In this document: piece by piece, positions 1 through 10,006 of the stretch | Layout: every line of letters starts with the position of its first letter | Numbering within the stretch: the stretch's first letter is position 1 | Source of the DNA: Topomyia yanbarensis | Lineage: Eukaryota; Arthropoda; Insecta; Diptera; Culicidae | Length of the DNA stretch: 64,000 bases | Direction: 5' to 3' | Assembly: GCF_030247195.1 (NCBI RefSeq) | Contig: NC_080671.1 | Coordinates: 212,702,851 to 212,766,850 of the forward strand | The notes under the pieces: model-generated | Database searches by the model: none | Told to the model about the DNA's origin: nothing | What the model saw: the letters and a program-made list of their open reading frames with translations, nothing else | Program-made: the position numbers and the translations under genes

Positions 1-480
1 TTTTTATTACGAGTTTTTCGTGAAAACCACGAAATGACTTTCGTTAGCTTATTACGAAACAGCTTCATTCAGCAAACGAGTTGTTCGCTGTTATGTACGA
101 ATATCTTTATAATATTTACGAGCACCATTCGTCAAACCGTCCATGCCAAAAGAGCAATATGGAGCCATTGTTGCTATTCGTCAGATAATTGTTGTTGTCT
201 GACTATTTAGTAGTTGTGTCCGTGTCCGCCTGTTGCAGGAAGATTTCCTGAACCTTCCAGTTGATTCAGAATCTGGAGCAGTACAGAATCAGTTAAGCCG
301 TCGCGTCCGTGCTGTCAAACATCGATCCTAAAAGATCGTTTCGTTTCTTTCACGAAAAATAATGTCGATAACTTTCGGGCAATGTAAACTAAATAAGTAA
401 AATTTACGAAAACTTTCGTTCATCAATCAAGCGGCCATTTCTTCGTATCACAATAAAATCGATTTGGCCACATCGATTTT
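1..480. repeat. Flanking repeat, left copy
   Basis: AT-rich sequence full of TCGTT/ACGAAA motifs and no coding signal. The part around 310-450 (an ACATCGATC-type start, then acgaaaaataatgtcg, then aaaatttacgaaa and a cggccatt segment) recurs in the same order around 3030-3290, on the far side of the 481-2986 element. It therefore looks like one side of a repeat that was duplicated or split around that element. Family unknown. Confidence 0.55.
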
Positions 481-1663
481 TGCCTTTCTCAATAGAAAGG
501 TATTGCAATTGCTCTGAAAACCGACTTTTTAACGGAGGCCCGGAGGGCCGAGTGACATATACCATTCGATTCAGTTCGTCGAGTTCGGCAAATGTCTGTG
601 TGTGTATGTATGTGTGTGTGTATGTGCGTCTGTGTGTGTGTACGCGAACACAATCTCACTCACTTTTCTCAGAGATGGATGAACCGATTTTTACAAACTT
701 AGTCCCAAATGAAAGGTGCAACGTTCCCATAGGCTGCTATTGAATTTCTAATGGATCCGGCTTCCGGTTCCGGAATTACAGGGTGATGAGTACGATCACG
801 CAGAAAATGTCGATTTTAAGAAATTCTGCAATGAATGTATAATGGTGAAAATTTTTCCAAAATGTGACCACAACTGCTTCGATTTCTAGTACTAGGTCAT
901 TAACAGCCATTCAAAGTCTCTTTGGTCACATTGGCCACCATCATCGGTTCCGGAAGCCCCGGCGGAAGTATCCAAATTCAGAGTAACAGTCACATCGGTT
1001 TCTCGGAGATGGCTAGACCGATTCGACTAAACTTGACCTTAAATGAAAGATATTGCGTCCCCGTAAATGGCTATTAAATTTTATCCCCAACCGACTTCCA
1101 GTTCCGGAGTTACGGGTTGTGGCGTGCGATCACATAGCAAATTGTGATTCAAACCGATACCCCGATGGAAGCAAAAAAGGTAAAAATTTCGCTAAAATGT
1201 CTCTCAAATAACTTAACTTTGCAGTTCTAGGTCACCGACGGCCAAACAAACTTTCGTTGACTACATTGACCACCATAGACGGTTCCGGAAGTGCCCGGGA
1301 AAAGCGGCCATCTTTCATAACTAGCAAACTCATATCAGTTTCTCGGAAATGGTTGGGCCGATTTTCACAAACTTAGTCCCAAATGATAGCTATATTATCC
1401 CCACAGATGTCTGTAACATTTCGCACGGACCGCTTGTATGGTTCCGGAAATATAGACTGAACGGTCCGGTCACACATGAAATTCCCATATAAGCCGGAAC
1501 TCAAAATTTTTTCAAAGGGGGGACCCCATGAAATTTCAGAAATCGAATTCGTATTTTTGATGCCAAACATCTTTAAAATGCATGAAACGTCGAGATTTTA
1601 TGTTATCACGATTTTTTTTTTTAGAAATCGACTTTTTGGGACTTTGCCGATTTTGCACCTTTT
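481..1663. repeat. Tandem unit 1 of the TIR element
   Basis: First of two direct repeats of about 1.18 kb. Within it, related sub-blocks recur (each with a 'ttctcggaaatggct...gaccgattc' type segment and 'ggttccggaa' segments near 620-760, 940-1080 and 1270-1400), so the unit itself seems built from shorter degenerate repeats. Noncoding. Confidence 0.7.
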
Positions 1664-2805
1664 TGCCTTTCTCAATAGAAAGGTATTGCAATTGCTCTGA
1701 AAACCGACTTTTTAACGGAGGCCCGGAGGGCCGAGTGACATATACCATTCGATTCAGTTCGTCGAGTTCGGCAAATGTCTGTGTGTGTATGTATGTGTGT
1801 GTGTATGTGCGTCTGTGTGTGTGTGCGCGAACACAATCTCACTCACTTTTCTTAGAGATGGATGAACCGATTTTTACAAACTTAGTCCCAAATGAAAGGT
1901 GCAACGTTCCCATAGGCTGCTATTGAATTTCTAATGGATCCGACTTCCGGTTCCGGAATTACAGGGTGATGAGTACGATCACGCAGAAAATGTCGATTTT
2001 AAGAAATTCTGCAATGAATGTATAATGGTGAAAATTTTTCCAAAATGTGACCACAACTGTTTCGATTTGTAGTACTAGGTCATTAACAGCCATTCAAAGT
2101 CTCTTTGGTCACATTGGCCACCATCATCGGTTCCGGAAGCCCCGGCGGAAGTATCCAAATTCAGACTAACAGTCACATCGGTTTCTCGGAGGTGGCTAGA
2201 CCGATTCAACTAAACTTAGTCTCAAATGAAAGATGTTGTGCCCCCGTAAATGGCTATTAAATTTCATCCCGATCCGACTTCCAGTTTCGGAGTTACATGT
2301 TGTGGCATGCGATCACATAGCAAATTGTGATTCAAACCGATACTCCGATGAAAGCAAAAAAGGTAAAAATTTCGCTAAAATGTCTCTCAAAAAACTTTAA
2401 TTTGCTGTTCTAGGTCACCGACGGTCAACCAAACATTCGTTGACTACATTGACCACCATAGACGGTTCTGGAAGTGCCCGGGAAAAGCGGCCATCTTTCA
2501 AAATTTACGAACTCACATCAGTTTCTCGGAAATAATAGCTATAATATCCCCATAGATGTCTATAAAATTTCGTACGGATCGCTTATATGGGTCCGGAAAT
2601 ATAGACTAAATCGTCCGGTCACATATAAAATTCCCATATAAGCCGGAACTCAAATTTTTTTTTTGAAATTTCAGAAATCGAATTCGTATTTTTGATGCCA
2701 AACATCTTTAAAATGCACGAAACGTCGAGATTTTATGTTACCTCGAAAAATTTTTTTTTATTGAAATCGACTTTTTGGGACTTTGCCGATTTCGCAGCTT
2801 TTTTC
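1664..2805. repeat. Tandem unit 2 of the TIR element
   Basis: Second direct unit, slightly shorter than the first. A small deletion near 2530 removes a segment present at about 1350-1385 in unit 1, and another near 2660 shortens the matching A/T run. Otherwise the order of blocks is identical. Confidence 0.7.
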
Positions 2806-2999
2806 AGTTCAATATTACCGTGGCTGTTTTTTTCTTTTTAAAAATTTTAGAACTCGAATAATGATTTATTTTCCTGTATAGAGTTGTCATGTGATGTATA
2901 ATAATAAAATGTAATATATGCATTTAAAAGCTTTTAATGAATTTAAACAACGCACACATTCTCGTGATTCATGATTGAGAAAGGCACAATTGCACCGCT

Positions 3000-3396
3000 A
3001 GGTGGATTAAAATAGGTTTTTTAAATAAAAAAGACATCGATCCGAAAAGATCGACTGAAAACAATAAGAGGCTATTACATACGAAAACTTTTCTAAGATA
3101 AACGAAAAGATTTCGTGCGACCAAAGAAATCGTTCGTAATATACACAAACGTTTATTAAAATAAACAAAACATTTCATTTCATTGACGAAAAATAATGTC
3201 GTTATCAACGATAACATTCGTGCAGTGTACATTAAATGTGTAAAATTTACGAAAGCTTTCGTTCACCATACGGCCATTCTTGTTCATGAATTGAACGAAA
3301 CTTACTATTTACAATGCACGAAAATACTTCGTTGCAGAGAACGACGAATGAATTCGTGCATTGCATGATTCATTATATTCACAAATTTATATTATC
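3000..3396. repeat. Flanking repeat, right copy
   Basis: This stretch resumes the ACATCGATCC/AAAGATCG, acgaaaaataatgtcg and aaaatttacgaaa order seen at about 310-450. It also carries further AACGAAA-type motifs. No coding potential is supported. Confidence 0.5.
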
Positions 3397-4640
3397 AGTG
3401 CATCCTAAGTGTTGGACAGAGAATGGAGCCCTGAGTAACGCCCGCTGCGACTCGCATTGCCTTCTGCCCATTTGTTCGTCTGGTACATCAGTGCTCTACT
3501 CTGGAAGCAGCTCTTCATGATCTGACTCATTCTTTTATGTCACGCTGCAGCATTGGTCTATTCGAGGCTGGATGGCCTGGTGACTTCCCTGACTTTGGCT
3601 GCAACATCAGTTTCTGCACCTTCCTCATTTCGGGGATTACCATCGTCTAAAGACTTCAGCAGTAGCATCAAATAAAACTATTATTATTATTATTACATAT
3701 CACATATTTGTATTTGGTAGCATCCTGAACATGTTCGGATATGCCAGGATCGCAGCTTTCAGCGCCACGGTTGGTATTCCATCCAGACCGAGGGTTTGCT
3801 TTGATTTTAGTCACATCTACGCGTCTTTGAGCTCGTCGTTAGTCACTTGCCACTCGACTGTGTTACCTCTGTCTTCTTCGCCGTACGGTGTCGGTGACCA
3901 GGCAGTTGAATCGTGATTCGGGAAGAGACCCTCAACGATTATCTTTAGCTTACCCGGGCATATTTCAGCTGGTGTCGACGGACCATCGTCTTCGTCATGA
4001 CGAATCAGCACGCGTCCCCCAGGGATTGGCGTTTATTTCTCAGCACAGCTACTTATGGCAATTGGCTTGCTAAGCTTGATCTCCCGTTTTAAAGAGTCCC
4101 TACCTTCTAGATACGTCGCTTGCGCTCTTCTCTCACTCTCCGATCTTGCGCTCTGAGCCCGCCTTCTGGCTCTAAGACAAGCAGCGTGTAGCGTACTGAG
4201 TTACTCATTTAACCAGTAAGCTGCACGCCGCCTACTGCATGGTCCTAGTTCTCATGACATTGTAACGTCACAAGCCGTCACAATCGTTCTTGTTAGCCGT
4301 CAGCCGTATCAACGTACTTGATTCCGTTGTTCGCCGAAGTAACTCAACAAAGAGGTTTCCGTTAAAGGCTTTCGTCTTCCATTTTAGCTTGCCGCCCGTC
4401 CTTCTTCGTGCTGCGGCAGGGTTCCATTGGCCGATGCGGTAGCGAATCGCCTGGTGGTCTCTCTGGGGATACTTCTCTCAAACTCTCCAGTCCATGTTCG
4501 CCGTCAGTCAAAGACGACAGAATGTGGCGAAATTTCTCTCGGTACCGATATCCGTTTCGTGAACCATTAAGCTCCTAGCTCCTCGCTTCGCCGCGATCTG
4601 CTCGTTATAGTCCTCAGCGGTTGAGCTAGCCTCCACAACG
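3397..4640 (-). pseudogene. R1-type non-LTR retrotransposon relic (EN-RT linker and RT)
   Basis: Read on the minus strand, 4011-3730 gives a readable peptide with EGLFPNHDSTAW, PYGEEDRG and VTNDELKDA. This matches the segment between endonuclease and reverse transcriptase in R1/LOA-type LINEs, where a 'LFP.H....W' block precedes the RT. Further downstream in that orientation, 3660-3400 shows K.GKSPGHPAS.RP and then AAGVTQGSILCPT, equivalent to RT motifs 'KPGK...YRP' and 'GxPQGSxLxP'. The stretch between these motifs is much shorter than in a complete RT, so the domain has an internal deletion; frames shift repeatedly and stops are present. Clade within the R1/LOA group is uncertain. Confidence 0.65.
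3679..3695. repeat. (TTA)n microsatellite
   Basis: Short TAT/TTA trinucleotide run inside the antisense LINE relic, sitting between its RT and linker fragments and probably marking the deletion junction. Confidence 0.8.
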
Positions 4641-4799
4641 TGCCGACAGGTAGGTGTCGAGTCTGCAGCCAATTTTCACTACAAGGAAATATTTTCACAA
4701 GATAACTTTTGCAAATGAAACTTTGAGAATTTCATTTAAAATATTAGGCATATTTTTGTTTAACATATTCAATTTTTTCAAATTTCTCCAAAATACTTC

Positions 4800-4840
4800 G
4801 GGGGGGGGGGGGGGTTTCGTCCCCAACCCCCCCCCCCCCC
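4800..4840. repeat. G15/C14 mirror-image homopolymer hairpin
   Basis: Fifteen G (4800-4814), a 12-base spacer, then fourteen C (4827-4840). The two runs are perfectly complementary and could form a hairpin or a G-quadruplex on one strand. The region just upstream (4640-4799) is AT-rich with no recognised content. Confidence 0.9.
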
Positions 4841-4869
4841 GCTACTGCGCCACTGCTTACAGTGTATGT

Positions 4870-6139
4870 GTGTGACGTCTCTTAATTAAATAAGTGAACC
4901 ATGTCTGATAAATGTCAGTATAAATGATTGTCTTGTAAAAATGGAAGTTGATTGTGGGTCCACGGTATCTGTAATGGGCAAAAATCAATACTTTTATTTA
5001 TTTGATAAGCCTTTAAACAAATGCAACAAACAATTACTAGTGGTTAACGGATCAAAGCTGAAAATTGAGGGAGAAACAAATGTTTTGGTTGAGATAAATA
5101 GAATGGAAATCAATTTGAAACTTCTTATTCTTGACATAAATTTTAAATTTATGTCTTTGATGGGCAGAAATTGGTTGGACATTTTCTTTCCTCAATGGAG
5201 GCAAACATTTTCAAATGAAAAGGCGTTTAGCGAACAAATAAATAATATGACAATGCCAAATGGTGGAAATATTATAGATGAAATCAAACAACAGTTTGCA
5301 AAAGTGTTTATAAAGAAATTTTCAACGCATATCAAAGGATATGAGGCAGAATTAGTTTTGAAAAATGATGTGCCCATTTTCGAAAAAGCTTATAGCGTAC
5401 CTTTTAGATTAAGGGATAAAGTGTTAACTTATTTGAATAAACTTGAAATGGAGAAGGTAAAGACCAGTGAGTGGGCTTCACCAGTGATTGTGGTTATGAA
5501 GATGACCAAATCAGGCTTGTGATTGATTGTAAAGTATCAATTAACAAAGTTTTATTGTCCAATACTTACCCATTGCCGGTAGCATCCGATTTATTTGCTA
5601 AACTGGCCAATTGCAAAGTTTTTTGTTCTTTAGACCTTCAGGGTGCGTATACTCAAGTTGCTTTAACTGAAAGGTCAAAAAAATCATGCTCATCAATACT
5701 ATTAAAGGCCTGTTTACATACAATCGTTTACCACAGGGTGCATCTTCTAGTGCATCAATTTTCCAACAAATTATGGACCGAATTTTGGATGGCATTGATG
5801 GAGTATTTGTTTATCTTGACGACGTTTTAATAGCAGGGAAAGACCTTAATGATTGTCGTAACAAATTGGTTTTAGTTTTAGAAAGGCTTTCAAAGGCAAA
5901 TATCAAGGTAAACATGGAGAAATGCAAATTTTTCGTTTCTGAGTTAAATTATTTGGGGCACAGAATTGGGGAGAAGGGGTTAATGCCTTGCCCAGACAAA
6001 TTATCTACTATCCAGAGAGCAAAGGTTCCCAAAAGTGTAAATGAACTGAAATCTTATTTAGGGTTAATAAATTATTACAACAGATTTGTGTCTCATATGT
6101 CTTCCAAATTGTTTTACTTGTACAATTTGTTGAAAAAAA
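4870..6139 (+). pseudogene. Ty3/gypsy element A, 5' part: protease and reverse transcriptase
   Basis: A remnant zinc-knuckle-like stretch (SDKCQYK...CKN, broken by a stop) precedes the protease. The protease contains VDCGSTVSVM, where the usual catalytic D-S/T-G triad reads D-C-G, and later LLILDINFKFMSLMGRNWL. RT follows in three frames: AYSVPFRL and SEWASPVIVV up to 5520; DCKVSINKV, YPLPV and FCSLDLQGAYTQVAL from 5530; then LPQGASSSASIFQQIMD and the catalytic VYLDDVL from 5686. Two single-base frameshifts (near 5505 and 5685) and the altered protease triad mean it is dead. The RT ends at LYNLLKK, where the histone unit begins. No gag or 5' LTR remains. Lineage possibly Mag-like. Confidence 0.85.
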
Positions 6140-6413
6140 GAGGGGTGGGTAATGTCAGAGACATAACCGGAGTGAAGTAGAATACACTTTAGACCGGTAA
6201 ATTCTGATCTGGAATAAGCAATTTCTATGCGATTTTGTCGACTTTAACACATTCATAGTTTATTTGGAGTATTTTTGGAATTATCAAGTTGACAATTTGC
6301 AACATTCTTTGAAAATATTGTTGAACTTTTATGAATGAAGGCACGCAAACGAGCGTTTGACCGTCGTCCTACTACCAGCATCAGAGAAGTAGCAGATCAG
6401 CATTTTTCGCTAC

Positions 6414-6890
6414 ATGACCTGTACCAAACAAACCGCTCGTAAGTCCACCGGAGGAAAGGCTCCCCGCAAGCAGTTGGCAACAGCCCCCTGGCAACCCTAT
6501 ACCATCATATGGAGTTTGACAGCGACCGACATATATGGGGCGTTATAGCTATAAAGCCCCAAACAACGAATTATGTTCGGCACTATGCTCGATATTCAAG
6601 CATTCCACACGACGTTTTGCATCTGGTGGGATGATTTAATAATTTAATTTAGTCGACATTTTGTAACTAAATACAGCTTCTAATCATTCGGTTCAAAATC
6701 AATGTTTTGCCTTTCATGGCAGTGATGCTGGCTGTACAGAGACGTCGTCCTTGACAGGGGCTGGTTGGCAACGAAGGCCGTGTAAAAGTGCCCCAGTCAC
6801 GGTTGGCGTTAAGAGCCTCATCGCTACCGAACAGAAACAGTCGCCCTGCGAAAAATTCACAGCTATCAGAAATCGAGCGGGCCTAAATTG
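6414..6890 (+). pseudogene. Histone H3 pseudogene, interrupted by a MITE
   Basis: From ATG 6414 the reading is TKQTARKSTGGKAPRKQLA after a short altered start (MTC instead of MAR), the H3 N-terminal tail with its modifiable lysines. At 6480 the H3 stops at a 283-bp insertion and resumes at 6764 with QLATKA, a stop, then PHRYR and TVALR, and finally an IHSYQKS block equivalent to IRRYQKS. The family is about 136 residues; here the sequence ends at roughly residue 60, and the histone fold core is missing. Stops occur in the KSAPATGG stretch. It is not functional. It points towards the minus-strand H2B remnant, in convergent orientation. Confidence 0.9.
6473..6771. mobile_element. hAT-like MITE with 8-bp target duplication
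   Basis: The insert runs 6481-6763 (283 bp). It begins CAGCCCCCTG and ends CAGGGGCTG, an imperfect terminal inverted repeat with CAG/CTG ends. It is flanked on both sides by GTTGGCAA (6473-6480 and 6764-6771), an exact 8-bp duplication of H3 codons. An 8-bp duplication with CAG ends is the hallmark of the hAT superfamily. No coding capacity. The same insertion exists at the equivalent place in copy 2. Confidence 0.88.
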
Positions 6891-7468
6891 TGACCCAAAA
6901 TAAACCACAAACCAACAAGTTGTTTGCAGGACCAGCCAATTATAAAGTATTATTATTATAAATGAAATTTTCCATTGCCTTACAACCTCCCTCCCCCTTT
7001 CCACCCGGCTTGAATAACTATCAATCTTGATGATGCTGTGCGGCGGGGGCACTAGTTTTTATTATGGTGGAAAATTTAGGTTTGCGCGTTTTTCCCAAAA
7101 GTTTTTTGGCTGTGCTGTTTTCAAGGAAGTTGTAGTTGAATTCAAAATAAAATAGTTTATTTCTATTGTCAGAGATGGACCTTCCAACGAAAACTAGTTT
7201 GGCTCGCTTGGAATCGAATTGTATGGACCAACCACTGCTTTCACAAAATCTGTTATTTTCAGTAATTGAACATTCTACATTTTTGTAAATTGAATCATTA
7301 CACTAACCTGTCTACAAATCACACAAATAACTTTTTTATTTTGTGCCATTCTACTTGAAAACGAAGATATTGTTCACAAGTGGCTCACTTACCATCCAAC
7401 GCTCTTGGCAAGCCACTTTCTGATGCTTGTAATAAAATTTCAATTCGATTCTTTGTCGATAAATTGAT

Positions 7469-7484
7469 GGCCCTGAAAAGCGCC
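7469..7484 (-). terminator. Degenerate histone 3' stem-loop of H2B relic
   Basis: Minus-strand GGCGCTTTTCAGGGCC. It matches the replication-dependent histone mRNA stem-loop except for one base in the 5' arm that breaks one pair. It lies about 25 bases past the H2B stop codon in the H2B direction. Confidence 0.8.
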
Positions 7485-7508
7485 TGTTGTTTGGACAGTG
7501 TTCGGAAT

Positions 7509-7692
7509 TTACTTGGAGCTGGTGTATATGGTAACAGTTTTGGTGCCATCTGGGACGGCGTGCTTGGCCAACTCTTCTGACAGCAGCAAACGGACGGCGG
7601 TTTGAATTTTGCGGGAGATGCTGCAAACGAACTGCTGCATGCTGATGCTGCAAACGAACTGATCGTGAACAACAGCATGCTGAGTTTTTATA
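7509..7692 (-). pseudogene. Histone H2B pseudogene (promoter joined to C-terminal third)
   Basis: On the minus strand 7619-7509 encodes 36 residues starting [13 protein letters not shown] and ending YTSSK then a stop, colinear with the H2B C-terminus (alpha-C helix, AVxxGTKxVTxYTSSK). The first two thirds of H2B are absent. A TATAAAAA box sits only 66 bases upstream (minus strand, 7692-7685), so the promoter region has been fused to the last 36 codons. The intervening stretch contains a short TTCGTTTGCAGCATC repeat, which may mark the deletion point. A long minus-strand ORF over this region is only a frame shadow. Confidence 0.88.
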
Positions 7693-8087
7693 CCTGACTA
7701 CAGCACAATGTAAGCTCGTCCTTTTTTGTGTTGTCCTCAATATGTGTTCTTCGTAGCTCCACCCCTTTGTTGCTCGACCACATATTTTTGATAAAGAACA
7801 AATTTGAAATTGTGTTTCCAATACGGAGGTTATCGAACACTCAGGGTAAAAAGAGTAATCTAATACGGCACCTTGGTAAAATGTTTGAGAATTGAAACCT
7901 TTTTTGAATGCGCCTAGTAAACACGAAACTGTAAACAAACACACAAATGATAACTTTTAATTTTGTGTCATTCTACGTGAAATCTACGATATTGTTCACA
8001 AGTAGCTCACTTGCCATCGAACGCTCTTGGCAAGCTACTTTCGGATGCTTGTAATAACAAAATTTCAATTCGATTCTTTGTTGATAA

Positions 8088-8274
8088 ATGGCCCGTACCA
8101 AACATACCGCTCGTAAGTCCACCGGAGGAAAGCCTCCCCGCAAGCAGTAAGCAACGAAGGCCGTGTGAAAGTGCCCCAGTCACGGTTGGCGTTAGGAATC
8201 CTCATCACTACTGAACAGAAACTGTCGCCCTGCGAGATATTCACAGCTATCAGCAATCGAGCAGGCCTAAATTG
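8088..8274 (+). pseudogene. Histone H3 pseudogene, second
   Basis: ATG at 8088 starts MARTKHTARKSTGGKPPRKQ (Q5 to H, A15 to P), then an in-frame stop followed by ATKA, another stop, and a shifted continuation through TVALRD and IHSYQQS. It lacks the MITE seen in the first H3 and ends near residue 60. The sequence just upstream (about 7980-8087) is a copy of H2B 3' flank rather than an H3 promoter: the two are joined at ATGGCCC, shared by the H2B stem-loop and the H3 start codon. Confidence 0.9.
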
Positions 8275-8991
8275 TGACCCAAAATAAACCACAAACCAAC
8301 AAGTTATTTTCAGGACCAGCCAATTATATTCCAGTAAGATATAAATGAAATTTTCGTTTTCCATTGCCTTACAACCTCTTTCCTCCCGGCTTGAATTACT
8401 ATCAATCTTGATGATGCTGTGCGGCTGGGCACAGGCAGTTTCCATTATAGTGGAAAATTTAGGTTTGCGCGTTTTTCCCAAAAGTTTTTTAGCTGTGCTG
8501 TTTTCAAGGAAGTTGTAGTTGAATTCAAAATAAAATAGCTTACTTCTATTGTCAGAGGTGGACCTTCCAACGAAAACTAGTCTGGTTCGCTTGGAATCGA
8601 ATTGTATGGACCAACAACTGCTTTCACAAAATCCGTTATTTCAGTAATTGTACATTCCACAGAATTAGTCACAACTATTTCCAATCAGCGCAAAAATCGA
8701 AGGTTTTCATTCAATACAACAGAAGATTTTCCCGTTTGAAAAAACAGGCAGCATTCTGGCCGAAAATTTTGAAACGGAGCACCTATATCGAAACGTTAGA
8801 AAACGTTCGATTTTTGTAAATTGAATCATTACACTAAACTGTCTGTAAATCACAAATAACTTTTGATTTTGTGCCATTCTTGTGAAAGCGACGGTATTGT
8901 TCACAAGTGGCTCACTTACCATCCAACGCTCTTGACAAGCTGATGCTTGTAATAACAAAACTTCAATTTCATTCTTTGTCGATACATTGAT

Positions 8992-9007
8992 GGCCCTGAA
9001 AAGGGCC
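8992..9007 (-). terminator. Histone 3' stem-loop (H2B relic 2)
   Basis: Minus strand reads GGCCCTTTTCAGGGCC, a perfect 6-bp stem with TTTC loop, the replication-dependent histone processing signal. An AAAGAAT segment follows 18 bases downstream and may be the histone downstream element. Confidence 0.9.
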
Positions 9008-9031
9008 TTTTGTTTGGACAGTGTTCGAAAT

Positions 9032-9215
9032 TTACTTGGTGCTGGTGTATATGGTAACAGTTTTGGTGCCATCGAAGACGGCGTGCTTGGCCAACTCTTC
9101 TGACAGCAGCAAACGGACGGCGGTTTGAATTTTGCGGGAGATGCTGCAAACGAACTGCTGTATGCTGATGCTGGAAACGAACTGAGCGTGAGCAACAGCA
9201 TGCTGAGTTTTTATA
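9032..9215 (-). pseudogene. Histone H2B pseudogene, second copy
   Basis: Same structure as the first: TATAAAAA box (minus, 9215-9208), about 66 bases, then [13 protein letters not shown]...YTSTK and stop (9142-9032). The C-terminal 36 codons are open but the rest of H2B is missing. Its stem-loop at 8992-9007 is perfect, unlike that of the first H2B relic. The two relics share the promoter-to-C-terminus junction, so they arose by duplication after the deletion. Confidence 0.88.
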
Positions 9216-9598
9216 CCTGACTACAGCACAATGTAAGCTCATCCTTTTTTGTATTGTCCTCAATATGTGTTCGTCGTAGCTCCACCCCTTGGTTGGTCGA
9301 CCACATATTTTTGATAAAGAACAAAATTGAAATTGTGTTTCCACTACGGAGATTATCGAACACTCAGGGTAAAGAGAGTAATGTAATACGGCACCTTGGT
9401 AAAATGTTTGAGAATTGAAACCTTTTTTGCATGCGCCTAGTAAAAATGTTTTCCACTTCACTCCAGTTTGTTTCTGACCATATTTGCAATTTGCGTACTG
9501 AAATACATCATAATTTAGGGTTTAACCCAAATAGCTCTCCAAGGAGAAACAGTCCATGACACAGAAAATGCAAACTTATTCTTTGAAATGATTTTGGT

Positions 9599-9614
9599 GG
9601 CCCTGAAAAGGGCC
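9599..9614 (-). terminator. Histone 3' stem-loop (H4 relic)
   Basis: Minus strand reads GGCCCTTTTCAGGGCC, identical to the H2B one, 33 bases after the H4 stop codon, again followed by a CAAAGAAT segment. Confidence 0.9.
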
Positions 9615-9647
9615 TTTTTTATAATGATACAAGTGAGTTCTACCTTT

Positions 9648-9896
9648 TCAACTTCCAAATCCATACAAAGTGCGTCCCTGCCGCTTCAGAGTATAGATGA
9701 CATTCATTGCGGTTTTGCGCTTGGCGTGTTCAGTGTAGGTCACGGCATCTCGGATGACATTTTCCTGCACACCATCAGCATTCGTAGATTAAATCGGAGA
9801 TGCATTTTACACCACCACGATGAGCCAGACGCCAAATGGCGGATTTTGTGATTCCCTGGATTTTATCACGAAGAACCTTGCGATGACGCTTGATAC
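9648..9896 (-). pseudogene. Histone H4 pseudogene
   Basis: Minus strand from 9896: [18 protein letters not shown], then [10 protein letters not shown], a frameshift and stop in the GLIYEETRGVLK region, then [16 protein letters not shown] and [12 protein letters not shown], stop. This is H4 from about residue 15 to the end (family length 103). The N-terminal GRGKGGKGLGKGG tail is missing, two residues are lost after AKRKT, and several core residues differ. A TATATATA box lies about 100 bases upstream (minus, 10006-9999). Not functional. Confidence 0.9.
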
Positions 9897-9998
9897 GGGA
9901 ACGCAAACATGATACCGCTCATTGTACCGTCCGGACGAACATGTTGCTCGTGTGGTAAGCGAGCACCTACTGATACAAAACAAGCTCGCGTGACCTGT

Positions 9999-10006
9999 AT
10001 ATATAA
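9999..10006 (-). promoter_or_regulatory. TATA box of H4 relic
   Basis: TATATATA on the minus strand upstream of the H4 relic, in the position expected of a histone gene promoter. Downstream of it the H4 start codon and N-terminal tail have been lost. Confidence 0.5.

Larger units (their letters stand above)
481..2986. mobile_element. TIR-ended element with two tandem 1.18-kb units
   Basis: The region begins TGCCTTTCTCAAT (481-493) and ends with the exact inverse ATTGAGAAAGGCA (2974-2986), a 13-bp perfect terminal inverted repeat. Inside are two direct units, 481-1663 and 1664 to about 2805, offset by 1183 bases and nearly identical. Each starts with the same TGCCTTTCTCAATAGAAAGG sequence, continues through a GT-rich microsatellite (TGTGTGTATGTATGTG) and ends near GACTTTTTGGGACTTTGCCGA. 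A non-repeated tail of about 170 bases follows. No transposase is visible; the short ORFs inside are low-complexity. I infer a non-autonomous DNA element or satellite-like MITE. Confidence 0.65.

Noticed and set aside
480..743. Ser/Val/Cys-rich ORF in the tandem element
   Set aside because: Driven by the GT-repeat; same in both units, no start context or homology.
7351..7944. Long minus-strand ORF (197 codons) in both histone units
   Set aside because: It overlaps the H2B remnant in a shifted frame; the true coding signal (ISRKIQTAV...YTSSK) is in another frame. It is a shadow kept open in both copies only because they are nearly identical.
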